Shown: positions 1-8,490, numbered from the stretch's first letter. The stretch is 31,054 nucleotides of DNA from DASPJL01 sp035628645 (GCA_035628645.1 DASPJL010000179.1:1-31054); one strand, 5' to 3'. The notes: a model not told the origin generated them from the sequence alone. A program made the numbers and translations.

Positions 1-3
1 TTT

Positions 4-756
4 CTATTCTATAAATTGAATTTCTTTAAAATCAAAAGAACGTACTTCACTGCCAATTAAGATTTTTAATTTTCCGAAAGCATCAATTCCAATTATTTCC
101 CCTATGAATAAATTATCTGACTTAAATGTACGGACTTCATCTTTCCAATATAAATTGTCCAGATACTCATTATATAATTCTGTAAAGCCACCCTGTTTTA
201 ATTTGAGATAATAAAATTCAAAAGACGAAAGGATTTCGGCTAATATTAACTCAAGCTCAACCTCTTTGCCCAATATGTTTCTTAATGAGGTTGCATTGAG
301 GCCGTGAAAATCAGCCTGATTGATATTCAATCCGATTCCCACCACGCAAGTCTCAATTCTATTGATTTTCAGTTTATTTTCAATTAAAATGCCCCCAATT
401 TTCTGATTATTCCAATAAATATCATTAGGCCATTTAACTTTAAAAAATGGAGAAAGTGTCGAAAATACTTTAAGAACAGAAAGCGAAGTGATAATGTGCA
501 AATAAAACTGCTGACTTATAGAAATAAAAAAAGGTTTAATGATTATTGAAAAAGTAAGGTTTTTTCCAGGCTCGCTTTGCCACGTGTTTCCTCTCTGACC
601 TTTACCTTTTGTTTGGTTGAAGGTCACTATTGTAGTTCCTTCAAAGAAATTATTAGCATTAATTAAACTTTCTGCGTATTCATTAGTTGAATGACACATT
701 GACATAAATAATAGGTTCTTTCCTATAAATAATGATTTTATTGAAATATTATGCAA
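4..756 (-). CDS. birA: Biotin--[acetyl-CoA-carboxylase] ligase
   Basis: Attaches biotin, via biotinyl-AMP, to the biotin carboxyl carrier protein of acetyl-CoA carboxylase and related enzymes in the cytoplasm. Family landmarks of the BirA/LplA catalytic domain are visible: the CHSTN start of the domain near residue 22, the KGKGQRGNTW biotin/ATP-binding loop near residue 50, KWPNDIYW followed by KIGGILIE near 108-126, and the VGIGLNIN motif near 138-145. A short C-terminal domain follows. There is no N-terminal helix-turn-helix, so this is the non-regulatory (group I) form. The start is TTG; an in-frame TAA lies directly before it, and starting later would remove the conserved segment ahead of CHSTN. 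It is divergent from rsfS with only 42 bp between them. The identification is secure; the start is likely. Confidence 0.95.
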   Translation of the reverse strand: MHNISIKSLFIGKNLLFMSMCHSTNEYAESLINANNFFEGTTIVTFNQTKGKGQRGNTWQSEPGKNLTFSIIIKPFFISISQQFYLHIITSLSVLKVFSTLSPFFKVKWPNDIYWNNQKIGGILIENKLKINRIETCVVGIGLNINQADFHGLNATSLRNILGKEVELELILAEILSSFEFYYLKLKQGGFTELYNEYLDNLYWKDEVRTFKSDNLFIGEIIGIDAFGKLKILIGSEVRSFDFKEIQFIE

Positions 757-767
757 TTATTTTTTGG

Positions 768-775
768 TAGTTTTG
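768..775 (+). promoter_or_regulatory. Putative -7 box for rsfS-ftsH
   Basis: TAGTTTTG matches the Bacteroidota -7 consensus TAnnTTTG and lies 23 bp before the rsfS ATG, so transcription would start near position 781. A possible -33 TTG at 741-743 is slightly further away than usual. Confidence 0.5.
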
Positions 776-798
776 GTTTAGCAATATAAATATGTAAA

Positions 799-1194
799 AT
801 GATAACAAACAAAGATCGTAATAGTGAGGAAGAATTATGTGAATGGATCGTGAAGGGGATGCAAGAGAAGAAAGCTTCTGATATAGTGATAATTAATTTA
901 AAAAATATAAAAAATTCCATTGCAGATTATTTTATAATTTGTTCCGGTAATTCGGATAATCAGGTCGATGCTATAACCGATTCTGTTGAAGAAGTCGTAT
1001 ACAAAGGTATAAATCAGGATCCTTGGCACAAAGAGGGCAAGGAAAATAAGGAATGGATTTTGTTAGACTATGTAAATGTTGTAGCACACATTTTTAAAAA
1101 GGAAAGGCGCGAGTTTTATTCTCTTGAAGATTTATGGGGAGATGCTGCTATTGTCCATGTCGAAGATTCAAAAGTAGAACAATCCACCTTTTAG
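799..1194 (+). CDS. rsfS: Ribosomal silencing factor RsfS (RsfS/YbeB/Iojap family)
   Basis: Binds ribosomal protein uL14 and blocks joining of the ribosomal subunits, lowering translation when nutrients are scarce. The 131-residue product has the whole family fold: the KASDIVIINLKNIKNSIADYF segment region at about residues 25-45, then FIICSGNSDNQVDAI, a Trp-rich WHKEGKENKEWILLDY segment around residues 76-92, the VAHIF motif and an FYSLEDLWGD motif near the end. The ATG start fits the family N-terminus. It is followed by ftsH after 30 bp on the same strand, an arrangement common in Bacteroidota, so the two are probably co-transcribed. Confidence 0.95.
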   Translation: MITNKDRNSEEELCEWIVKGMQEKKASDIVIINLKNIKNSIADYFIICSGNSDNQVDAITDSVEEVVYKGINQDPWHKEGKENKEWILLDYVNVVAHIFKKERREFYSLEDLWGDAAIVHVEDSKVEQSTF

Positions 1195-1224
1195 TTTTTT
1201 TTAATTTATTTATACAGTTGTACA

Positions 1225-3282
1225 ATGAGTGAGAAACAAAATAAAAAGAAGAAGATATTGCCTAAAACTCCCCCGAAAGGGAATTTTCAAATTTGGCTCA
1301 TCATTTCGTTGTTGTTATTGGTAATAGTAATTACTTATTTCAATAAAAATGCATACATAAGAACTATTTCCCTAACCAAATTTGAAGAAATGGTCTTAAG
1401 CCATGATGTCGAAAAGGTTGTTCTTGTTAAAAATCAAAATTTAGTAGAGGTTACGCTAAAGCCTGACGCACTAAAAAATGATAAATACAAAAAAGACTTT
1501 GAAGATAAGACCTTTACGTTTTCGGAAGGACCTCATTATAAATTTCCAATTGCGAGCATAGAAATCTTTGATAACCGATTTCAAGAACTAAAGAAGAAGC
1601 TCCCTGCTCAGGAAAGATTTGATTATGGAATTACTGAAAAATCAAACATCTCAGATATCATCTTTCAATATGGTTTTTTTATTATTTTAGTTTTTGGTTT
1701 CTGGTTCTTAATCAGAAGAATGGGCACCGGTGGTCCTGGAGGACAAATCTTTAATATTGGAAAATCTAAAGCGGCGCTATTTGACGCAGAAAATAAAGTA
1801 AAGATAACTTTCGCAGATGTTGCCGGCCTCGATGAGGCTAAAGAAGAAGTAAAAGAAATAGTTGACTTTCTGAAGGTCCCTGGAAAATTTACAAATCTTG
1901 GAGGAAAGATTCCAAAAGGCGCTCTGCTGGTTGGCCCTCCCGGAACAGGAAAAACTTTGTTAGCCAAAGCAGTTGCTGGTGAAGCGGCTGTTCCTTTCTT
2001 CACGCTTTCAGGATCTGATTTTGTGGAGATGTTTGTTGGAGTAGGTGCAGCCCGTGTGCGAGACCTTTTTAAGCAAGCAAAAGAAAAAGCCCCTTGTATT
2101 GTATTTATAGATGAGATTGATGCCATTGGAAGGTCCAGAGGAAGAGGTTCTATGCCTGGAGCTAATGACGAAAGAGAAAATACATTGAACTCTTTGCTCG
2201 TGGAAATGGATGGATTTGCAACAGATTCGGGAGTTATTATCCTGGCTGCAACCAACAGACCTGACGTGCTAGACTCTGCATTATTAAGGCCGGGTAGATT
2301 TGACAGGCAAATAAGTATTGACAAACCAGACATTGTAGGTAGAGAGGCAATATTCAGGGTACACTTAAAACCATTGAAACTTGCTGCTGATGTGGATCCA
2401 AGAAAATTATCCGCTCAAACCCCGGGTTTCGCAGGAGCAGAAATTGCAAACGTATGTAACGAAGCTGCTTTGATTGCAGCAAGAAAAGATAAGAAGTCTG
2501 TGGAAATGAAAGATTTCCATGATGCCATTGACAGGGTAATAGGAGGTCTGGAAAAGAAAAATAAAATCATTTCTCCTGAAGAAAAAAGAATTGTGGCTTA
2601 CCATGAAGCCGGACATGCTGTGGCAGGATGGTTTTTAGAGCACGCCAACCCGTTAGTAAAAGTAAGTATAGTACCAAGAGGGGTTGCGGCTTTAGGTTAT
2701 GCTCAATATTTACCAAAAGAGCAATTCTTCTACACATATGAACAGCTAATGGATGAGATGTGTATGACCTTGGGAGGAAGAGCAGCGGAGCAAATTGTCT
2801 TTGGAAGAATCTCAACCGGAGCATTAAGTGATTTGGAGAGAATTACGAAAATGGCTTATTCTATCGTTACCGTTTATGGAATGAATGATAAAATTGGAAA
2901 TGTTTCGTTTTATGATTCCAAAGAGTCGGAATATAAGTTTAATAAACCTTATTCTGAAGCCACTTCCACGACTATTGATAATGAAGTAAGAGATATCATA
3001 ACAAGAGCATACGAAAGAACAATTCAGTTATTGACTGAAAAAAGCAAGGAGCTGGAAATAGTTGCTCAGGAATTATTGAAACATGAGATCATTTTCCAGA
3101 CAGACCTGGAAAATTTAATCGGAAAAAGACCTTTTGATTTTCAAACTACTTATGAGTCCTATACGACAGGCAATGGAAATGCTGGAACTAAGGATGATTT
3201 AGGTTCAGAGACTGCGCCTCCAAAATTGCCTGAGAACCCATTGGAAACACCTGCAGAAGATAATGTTAAGGAAAATGTTTAA
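1225..3282 (+). CDS. ftsH: ATP-dependent zinc metalloprotease FtsH
   Basis: Membrane-bound AAA+ protease that extracts and degrades misfolded membrane proteins and selected cytoplasmic regulators. Two membrane segments (about residues 22-40 and 146-164) flank a periplasmic domain. The AAA module follows, with Walker A GPPGTGKT at 237-244, Walker B VFIDEID near 293-299, and the second region of homology TNRPDVLD...RPGRFDR near 343-361. The protease domain has the zinc site HEAGH at 460-464 and a probable third ligand in the STGALSDLE segment near 530-538. The tail after residue 655 is rich in Pro, Glu and Asn and probably disordered. The 685-residue length is normal for the phylum. A strong hairpin overlaps the stop codon. 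Confidence 0.98.
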   Translation: MSEKQNKKKKILPKTPPKGNFQIWLIISLLLLVIVITYFNKNAYIRTISLTKFEEMVLSHDVEKVVLVKNQNLVEVTLKPDALKNDKYKKDFEDKTFTFSEGPHYKFPIASIEIFDNRFQELKKKLPAQERFDYGITEKSNISDIIFQYGFFIILVFGFWFLIRRMGTGGPGGQIFNIGKSKAALFDAENKVKITFADVAGLDEAKEEVKEIVDFLKVPGKFTNLGGKIPKGALLVGPPGTGKTLLAKAVAGEAAVPFFTLSGSDFVEMFVGVGAARVRDLFKQAKEKAPCIVFIDEIDAIGRSRGRGSMPGANDERENTLNSLLVEMDGFATDSGVIILAATNRPDVLDSALLRPGRFDRQISIDKPDIVGREAIFRVHLKPLKLAADVDPRKLSAQTPGFAGAEIANVCNEAALIAARKDKKSVEMKDFHDAIDRVIGGLEKKNKIISPEEKRIVAYHEAGHAVAGWFLEHANPLVKVSIVPRGVAALGYAQYLPKEQFFYTYEQLMDEMCMTLGGRAAEQIVFGRISTGALSDLERITKMAYSIVTVYGMNDKIGNVSFYDSKESEYKFNKPYSEATSTTIDNEVRDIITRAYERTIQLLTEKSKELEIVAQELLKHEIIFQTDLENLIGKRPFDFQTTYESYTTGNGNAGTKDDLGSETAPPKLPENPLETPAEDNVKENV

Positions 3283-3298
3283 TTTTCCTTAACATTAT
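3260..3298 (+). terminator. Hairpin overlapping the ftsH stop codon
   Basis: A perfect inverted repeat of 17 bp per arm (left arm 3260-3276, 5-nt loop 3277-3281, right arm 3282-3298). The ftsH TAA (3280-3282) falls in the loop. The following sequence is T-rich but has no clean T run, so it may act as a terminator, an mRNA-stabilising hairpin, or both. Confidence 0.6.
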
Positions 3299-3356
3299 TT
3301 ATCTTTCTAAATAACAGTTCTATTTTTAATCGCCTTTTATTGGCTTACTTTGCATT

Positions 3357-4010
3357 ATGGGAATAGTAAGTTCTAAAGATGTTATTTTAGGCAAGATAAG
3401 AACCGCCTTATCCAAAAAGTTCCAAAAACCTATTATACGTCCGGACTTTAACCAGTCGCTTTACCAAACTCAGGAAGAAGACCTTGCTGTTCTTTTTGCA
3501 GAAAACCTGGTGTCCGCCAAAGCTGAATTTGTTTATTGTGAAAGGGTGGAGGATTTTCAAACGGAATTTTTTCAGCTTGTAAAAGAAAGAGGCTATAAAA
3601 ATATAGCTGCCTTTGAAAAAGAAATCACTACTATTCTGCCCCAAATTCATTCTGAATATATTACAAATATAAAAGGCCTTAAAAAAGCTGATGTTGGTGT
3701 TACCCATTGCGAAAGTTTCATAGCCCGTTTAGGAAGTATTTTATTTTCTTCAAAACAAGCGGCAGGCAGAGGACTAAGTATTTATCCTCCCATCAATGTA
3801 GTGGTAGGATATACTTCTCAACTGGTTTTTGACATAAAGGATGGTCTTAAAAAAGTGCAGGAAAAATACCCGAATGGATTTCCTTCAATGGTATCCTTGA
3901 CTACAGGTCCAAGCAGAACTGCTGACATAGAAAAAACCCTGGTAATGGGGGCGCATGGCCCTAAAGAGTTAATTGTTTTTTTAATAGATGATTCCGCCAT
4001 TGGTCTTTAA
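3357..4010 (+). CDS. LUD domain protein (LutC-like)
   Basis: A 217-residue protein of the LUD family (PF02589), which includes the lactate-utilisation proteins LutB and LutC. Supporting features are the N-terminal helix typical of LutC-like proteins (DVILGKIRTALSK), the ADVGVTHCESFIARLGSILF region at about residues 109-128, and the C-terminal SLTTGPSRTADIEKTLVMGAHGP motif region near 180-202, which is the family signature. No lutA or lutB is nearby, so a role in lactate oxidation cannot be inferred. In Bacteroidota such a stand-alone LUD gene usually follows ftsH. The ATG lies 4 nt after an imperfect -7 box (TTACTTTG, 3345-3352), so the mRNA could be leaderless. Its 3' end overlaps lpxH by 23 nt. 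Confidence 0.85.
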   Translation: MGIVSSKDVILGKIRTALSKKFQKPIIRPDFNQSLYQTQEEDLAVLFAENLVSAKAEFVYCERVEDFQTEFFQLVKERGYKNIAAFEKEITTILPQIHSEYITNIKGLKKADVGVTHCESFIARLGSILFSSKQAAGRGLSIYPPINVVVGYTSQLVFDIKDGLKKVQEKYPNGFPSMVSLTTGPSRTADIEKTLVMGAHGPKELIVFLIDDSAIGL

Positions 4011-4782
4011 TTTACCTGTCGGGAAAAAAGTGTATTTTGCCTCAGATTTTCATTTGGGCGTACCAAATAAACAAGCCAGTTTATTAAGAGAGAAAAAAAT
4101 CATTGAATGGCTGGAGAGCATCGAAAAAGACGCGGAACTTATAATTCTTGCAGGTGATATTTTTGATTTCTGGTTTGAATACAAGTACACAGTTCCTAAA
4201 GGGTTCACGAGGATTTTGGGGAAACTGGCCAATCTCACCGACCGAGGCCTTAAAATAATAGCCTTCACCGGAAATCATGATATGTGGATGTTTGATTATC
4301 TGGAAGAAGAATTAAACATTCCCGTTTATCGGACGCCGCAGATTTTTATCATTAACAATAAACGATTTCTTGTAGGACATGGAGATGGGTTAGGGCCGGG
4401 CGATAAATTCTATAAAGTATTAAAAAAAATATTCAGGAATCGGCTTTGTATTAAATTATTTGGCTTTATTCATCCCGACTTTGGAATGTATATTGCTAAT
4501 TCATGGTCAAGAAAAAGTAGAATAAGTCAGTTAAACAAAGAAGTTTATCACGGAGAGCAAGAATGGCTTCTCCAATATTGTAAGCAAGTTGAACAGACCG
4601 AACATTTCGATTATTATATATTTGGTCACAGACACCTGCCATTAGATATTAAAGTTTCTGATAAAAGCAGGTATATTAATTTAGGCGAATGGATAAACTT
4701 TTATACTTACGCTGTTTTTGACGGCAGTGAGGTAAATCTCCTAACTTATGACCAATGCAAAATAGAGAAAAATACTATTTGA
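3988..4782 (+). CDS. lpxH: UDP-2,3-diacylglucosamine diphosphatase LpxH
   Basis: Calcineurin-like metallophosphoesterase that hydrolyses UDP-2,3-diacylglucosamine to lipid X and UMP in lipid A synthesis, at the inner face of the cytoplasmic membrane. All metal-binding motifs are present in order: DFHL (D20, H22), GDIFDFW near residues 56-62, GNHD near 92-95, HGD near 131-133 and GHRH near 211-214. The large insert between HGD and GHRH, which carries the lipid-binding cap, is also present. At 264 residues it is typical of Bacteroidota LpxH. The ATG lies inside the end of the LUD gene and the 3' end overlaps the next gene by 28 nt, so the three genes look translationally coupled. Confidence 0.92.
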   Translation: MIPPLVFNLPVGKKVYFASDFHLGVPNKQASLLREKKIIEWLESIEKDAELIILAGDIFDFWFEYKYTVPKGFTRILGKLANLTDRGLKIIAFTGNHDMWMFDYLEEELNIPVYRTPQIFIINNKRFLVGHGDGLGPGDKFYKVLKKIFRNRLCIKLFGFIHPDFGMYIANSWSRKSRISQLNKEVYHGEQEWLLQYCKQVEQTEHFDYYIFGHRHLPLDIKVSDKSRYINLGEWINFYTYAVFDGSEVNLLTYDQCKIEKNTI

Positions 4783-5561
4783 CACTTTGCCTATTTCTTA
4801 CCATCCATATCGCTTGCGGCCAAAAACTGTCTTTGATAAAATCTTTTGATTTCCCCAGTATCCATATAGTATCTATTGACGTTAACAGTTCATTTTATGT
4901 AGCTGATCAGCAGGGAAATATTTTTAAATTTGACTCCACAGGAAGGGAATTAAATGTCTACTCCCCGCAACGGCCTTCCGAAATAACATTGCTGGATGCC
5001 TCTAAAACCATGAATATTTTTGTCTTTTCACGTGACTTACAGCAATTCAGAATACTTAACAGATTTCTTTCTTCCCCTTCCTATACGGAGATAGACAGAG
5101 ATTATATAGGATATGCTTATATGGCAGGTCCTTCGCTTGATAACAATTTATGGATCTTTGATAATTCTGCCTTTAGCCTAAAAAAATATGATATTACACT
5201 TCAGAATGTGACTATTGAAGCCCCTCTGGATTTGATACTAGATACTGAAGCCTACAACATAACACAAATCACTGAATACCAGAATAAAGTCTATCTGAAC
5301 AATGTACAAAGCGGAATTCTTGTTTTTGATAACCTAGGCAATCATGGAGCTGCCCTTCCATTTAAAACTAACTATTTCAATTTTTTAAATGATGAGATCT
5401 ATTTTATCGAGGAGGGCGAACTAATTTTTTATAATTTGTATTCCAGAGAAACGAGAAAAATTTCTTCCGGAGAAATAGAAAAGGCAAAATATGCGCTGGC
5501 TTTTAATAGAAAGGTCTTATTATTTACCGAAGAACGTATTTCCATCTTCCAACTTCATTAA
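4755..5561 (+). CDS. Exported protein, probable beta-propeller, function unknown
   Basis: A 268-residue protein that I cannot assign to a named family. It begins with a signal peptide (hydrophobic LTLCLFLTIHIA, then CGQ near residues 21-23). The Cys could make it a lipoprotein, although signal peptidase I cleavage after GQ is also plausible. The rest is almost entirely beta-strand with repeated phrases such as SFYVADQQGNIFKFD, NLWIFDNSAFSLKKYD, SGILVFDNLGN and GELIFYNLYS, spaced like propeller blades. It overlaps lpxH by 28 nt, so it is expressed with it. A role in envelope biology is suggested only by this linkage. Confidence 0.75.
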   Translation: MQNREKYYLTLCLFLTIHIACGQKLSLIKSFDFPSIHIVSIDVNSSFYVADQQGNIFKFDSTGRELNVYSPQRPSEITLLDASKTMNIFVFSRDLQQFRILNRFLSSPSYTEIDRDYIGYAYMAGPSLDNNLWIFDNSAFSLKKYDITLQNVTIEAPLDLILDTEAYNITQITEYQNKVYLNNVQSGILVFDNLGNHGAALPFKTNYFNFLNDEIYFIEEGELIFYNLYSRETRKISSGEIEKAKYALAFNRKVLLFTEERISIFQLH

Positions 5562-5600
5562 CCTTCTGTAAGACTATTTTCACTTTTAAAGTAAAAGGAA

Positions 5601-5634
5601 AAGAGTTTGAACGATATGCCATGCAAACCCTCTT
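5601..5634. terminator. Possible bidirectional terminator between convergent genes
   Basis: An imperfect hairpin (AAGAGTTTG pairing with CAAACCCTCTT, with a 2-nt bulge) sits between the convergent exported-protein gene and dnaJ. There is no clear T run on either side, so the assignment rests mostly on position. Confidence 0.3.
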
Positions 5635-5655
5635 ACTTCTCACTTTTAAATATTC

Positions 5656-6795
5656 TTAAAAGAATTCTTTAACCTTTTCAAAAAAACCTTTCTCGTCTTT
5701 ACCAGGATTAGGAGTGAAATTGGTAGAGTTTCTTAGTTTTTCTAAGATCTCCTTTTCTTCTTTTGACAATGTCTTAGGCGTCCAGATGTTGATATAAATT
5801 AACTGATCGCCCTTGCCATATCCATTGATGTCCTTTATACCTTTTCCTCTAAGCCTAAGTATTTTGCCACTTTGAGTGCCTGCATCAATTTTAATTTTTA
5901 CTTTGCCGTCTATTGAAGGCACTTCAACAGCAGTACCTAGCGCAGCGTCAACGAAATTCAAGTAAAGGTCATAAATAATATTTTGGCCATCTCTTTTCAA
6001 TAGCTGGTCTTCCTCTTCTTCGATTACAATCAGAAGATCGCCGGGAATACCGCCTCTGGGGGGAACATTACCTTTTCCGCTCATAGAAAGTTGCATGCCT
6101 TCACTTACTCCGGCAGGCACCTTTATATTAATTACTTCCTCTTGCAATACTCTACCCTCACCTTCACAAGTCGTACATTTGTCCGTTACAATCTTTCCTT
6201 CTCCCTGACAGACCGGGCACGTATTGGATGATACCATTTGCCCAAGCATGGTATTTACTACCTTTCTTATTTGTCCTGTACCGTTACAATGTTTGCAACT
6301 TTGAAGAGAGGATGCATTTTTGGCGCCATTACCACCGCAGGTATTGCAAGTAACATGACGCTTTACTTTTATTTTCTTCTCAACCCCATTGGCTACTTCA
6401 TCCAATGTAAGTTTAAGTTTGATTCGAAGGTTTGAGCCTTTTCTTGTTCCTCTACCTGATCTACCCGAACTAAAGAAACTTTCAAATGGACTGCCTCCTC
6501 CACCAAAGATATCTCCGAAGTGTGAGAATATGTCTTCCATATTCATTCCTCCGCCACCGCCAAATCCGCCGTTTACTCCTTGATGACCAAATTGATCGTA
6601 TCTTGCCTTTTTGTCGGCATTACTTAGTACTTCATATGCTTCAGCAGCTTCCTTAAATTTGTCTTCTGCCGTTGGGTCATCAGGATTTTTGTCAGGATGG
6701 AATTTGATGGCTACTTTCCTGTAAGCCTTTTTAATTTCTTCAGGAGAAGCTGCTTTGCTCACACCTAAAATATCATAATAATCTCTCTTAGCCAT
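5656..6795 (-). CDS. dnaJ: Chaperone protein DnaJ (Hsp40)
   Basis: Co-chaperone that delivers unfolded proteins to DnaK and stimulates its ATPase. The domain order is complete: J domain (residues 1-70, with the HPD triad in KFHPDKNPDD), a Gly/Phe-rich linker (about 72-120), and a zinc-binding region with four CxxCxGxG-type repeats (CNTCGGNG, CKHCNGTG, CPVCQGEG, CTTCEGEG) between about 150 and 217. Two substrate-binding beta domains follow. At 379 residues it is the normal type I length. The ATG is 4 bp after the grpE stop, so the two genes form one transcription unit. dnaK is not in this window. Confidence 0.98.
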   Translation of the reverse strand: MAKRDYYDILGVSKAASPEEIKKAYRKVAIKFHPDKNPDDPTAEDKFKEAAEAYEVLSNADKKARYDQFGHQGVNGGFGGGGGMNMEDIFSHFGDIFGGGGSPFESFFSSGRSGRGTRKGSNLRIKLKLTLDEVANGVEKKIKVKRHVTCNTCGGNGAKNASSLQSCKHCNGTGQIRKVVNTMLGQMVSSNTCPVCQGEGKIVTDKCTTCEGEGRVLQEEVINIKVPAGVSEGMQLSMSGKGNVPPRGGIPGDLLIVIEEEEDQLLKRDGQNIIYDLYLNFVDAALGTAVEVPSIDGKVKIKIDAGTQSGKILRLRGKGIKDINGYGKGDQLIYINIWTPKTLSKEEKEILEKLRNSTNFTPNPGKDEKGFFEKVKEFF

Positions 6796-6799
6796 GGTA

Positions 6800-7366
6800 T
6801 TAAGAACCGATTACAACTTTTGCGAATCGAATTACCTTATCGTTTAAATAATATCCTTTTTCTATTTCCTCTACAACTTTTCCCTTTAGAGAATCTTCCG
6901 GTGCAGGAATCTGCGTAATGGCTTCATGCTCTTCCACGCTAAATTCTTTTCCTTTAGCCTCAATAGGCCTCAAGCCTTTCTGTTCCAAGGTTTTATAGAA
7001 CTTGTTGTATATGAGTTTAACGCCTTCTCCTAAAGCCGAAGAAGTAGCTTCGTTAGCCTTTTCGTGAGCAATTAACGCCCTGTCAAAATCATCTAGTACC
7101 GGAAGCAGGGAAAAGATTAAATCTTCATTAGCTGATTTCAAAAAATCAATTTTTTCTTTTGCAGACCTTCTTCTAAAATTTTCAAAATCAGAATATAATC
7201 TTATGTATTTATCTTTTTGTTCAGCTAATTCATCCTGTAATTTAATTAATGGAGATTCTTCGCTTTTGCTCTCTGCTGATTTTTTTTCTCCTTCCATTGT
7301 ATCAGAAGTGACATCGTTTTCCTCTTTATTAGACAATTTTTCCTCTGCTATTTTGTCGTTTTGCAT
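6800..7366 (-). CDS. grpE: Nucleotide exchange factor GrpE
   Basis: Releases ADP from DnaK and so resets the chaperone cycle. It has a charged, low-complexity N-terminus, a long coiled-coil helix (about residues 40-110, including the YSDFENFRRRSAKEK core), and the C-terminal beta domain with the family pattern GVKLIYNKFYKTLEQKGL...HEAITQIP...GYYLNDKVIRFAKVVI. The ATG at 7366 is chosen; an in-frame TTG two codons upstream is possible but adds nothing. The first gene of a grpE-dnaJ operon. No TAnnTTTG box is visible upstream; a GACA/TGTC palindrome lies at 7430-7440 instead. Confidence 0.96.
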   Translation of the reverse strand: MQNDKIAEEKLSNKEENDVTSDTMEGEKKSAESKSEESPLIKLQDELAEQKDKYIRLYSDFENFRRRSAKEKIDFLKSANEDLIFSLLPVLDDFDRALIAHEKANEATSSALGEGVKLIYNKFYKTLEQKGLRPIEAKGKEFSVEEHEAITQIPAPEDSLKGKVVEEIEKGYYLNDKVIRFAKVVIGS

Positions 7367-7429
7367 GATCAATTATAATTTAATTACTTGAAGCTAAGGG
7401 GGCAATTACTTTGCCATTACTAATGTTCT

Positions 7430-7440
7430 GACATCTTGTC
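7430..7440. promoter_or_regulatory. GACA-N3-TGTC palindrome upstream of grpE
   Basis: The 11-bp palindrome GACATCTTGTC lies 64-74 bp upstream of the grpE ATG, in a spacer without a housekeeping-type -7 box. Further GACA/TGTC half-sites occur nearby (TGACA at 7452-7456). A regulatory role in the heat-shock response is inferred only from position. Confidence 0.3.
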
Positions 7441-7470
7441 GGGGAAAGAATGACAATAGGAAATGTAAGA

Positions 7471-8466
7471 TTATCGCTTATTTAAAGTTTCCCAGATCTT
7501 ATCCTTTAATTGATTTACCCCGGTACCCACTACAGAAGATATAAAAATTACCGGAAAATCAAAAGACATATTTTTCTGAATTTCCAATAACCTTTCCTCA
7601 TCGACTAGATCTATTTTAGAAATGGCAAGCAATCTTTCTTTATCTAATAACTCAGAATTATACTTTTTTAATTCGTTGATTAAGATATCATATTCTTTAA
7701 TAACATCATCTGTTGTAGCAGGGATTAAAAATAAAAGAATAGAGTTACGCTCTATGTGTCTTAAAAACCTGGTACCAAGTCCCTTTCCTTCTGCTGCGCC
7801 TTCAATAATTCCCGGAATATCCGCCATCACAAAGCTTTTGTAGTCACGGTATTGTACTACTCCCAAGTTAGGCACAAGGGTAGTGAAAGGATAATCGGCA
7901 ATTTCTGGCTTTGCAGCGGAAACTACTGACAAAAGTGTAGACTTACCGGCATTGGGAAATCCAACCAACCCTACGTCTGCTAAAATTTTAAGTTCAAAGA
8001 CCACCCACTCTTCTATTCCGGGTTCACCTGGCTGAGCGTATCGGGGTGTTTGATTTGTCGGTGTCTTAAAATTGTCATTCCCCAGACCTCCTCTTCCTCC
8101 GGGAGTAAGAATCTCTTCTTGTCCATCGTGTGTTATTTCAAAACGCACTTTGCCTGTTTCTGCATCTTTAACCACGGTACCTAACGGAACTTCCAAAATG
8201 ACGTCTTGTCCCTGCGCCCCGGTACGTTTTGCTGCCTCACCCCTCACTCCATCGCCTGCTATTACATGCTTGCGGTATTTTAAATGAAGTAGGGTCCAGA
8301 GCTGAGTATTTCCTTTCAGAATAATATGCCCACCTCTGCCACCATTTCCTCCGTCGGGTCCTCCTTTGGGAACATGCTTTTCGCGTCGGAAATGTGCAGA
8401 TCCCGCTCCTCCTGCGCCAGATCGGGAGCAAATTTTTACATAATCAATAAAATTAGGTGACGACAA
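7471..8466 (-). CDS. obgE: GTPase ObgE/CgtA
   Basis: Essential GTPase that acts in assembly of the large ribosomal subunit and in stress signalling. The Gly-rich Obg domain covers residues 1-158 (FIDYVKICSRSGAGGAGS, KGGPDGGNGGRGG). The G domain follows, with P-loop GFPNAGKST near 168-176, switch II DIPGIIEGA near 213-221, and SKID as the NKxD element near 283. There is no C-terminal OCT extension, as usual for Bacteroidota (331 residues). The start must be TTG: an in-frame TAA lies five codons upstream, and the next internal start would delete conserved Obg-domain sequence. It follows adk after 24 bp. Confidence 0.96.
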   Translation of the reverse strand: MSSPNFIDYVKICSRSGAGGAGSAHFRREKHVPKGGPDGGNGGRGGHIILKGNTQLWTLLHLKYRKHVIAGDGVRGEAAKRTGAQGQDVILEVPLGTVVKDAETGKVRFEITHDGQEEILTPGGRGGLGNDNFKTPTNQTPRYAQPGEPGIEEWVVFELKILADVGLVGFPNAGKSTLLSVVSAAKPEIADYPFTTLVPNLGVVQYRDYKSFVMADIPGIIEGAAEGKGLGTRFLRHIERNSILLFLIPATTDDVIKEYDILINELKKYNSELLDKERLLAISKIDLVDEERLLEIQKNMSFDFPVIFISSVVGTGVNQLKDKIWETLNKR

Positions 8467-8490
8467 ATTATTCTGGTTTTATAAAGTTTA

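Noticed and set aside
1665..2333. 222-codon open frame antisense to ftsH
   Set aside because: It mirrors the conserved AAA region of ftsH, its translation is Ser/Pro-rich and lacks any recognisable domain, and ftsH coding is unquestionable.
8237..8431. 64-codon frame overlapping obgE on the same strand
   Set aside because: It is an out-of-frame reading of the Gly-rich Obg domain, and the real frame is highly conserved.
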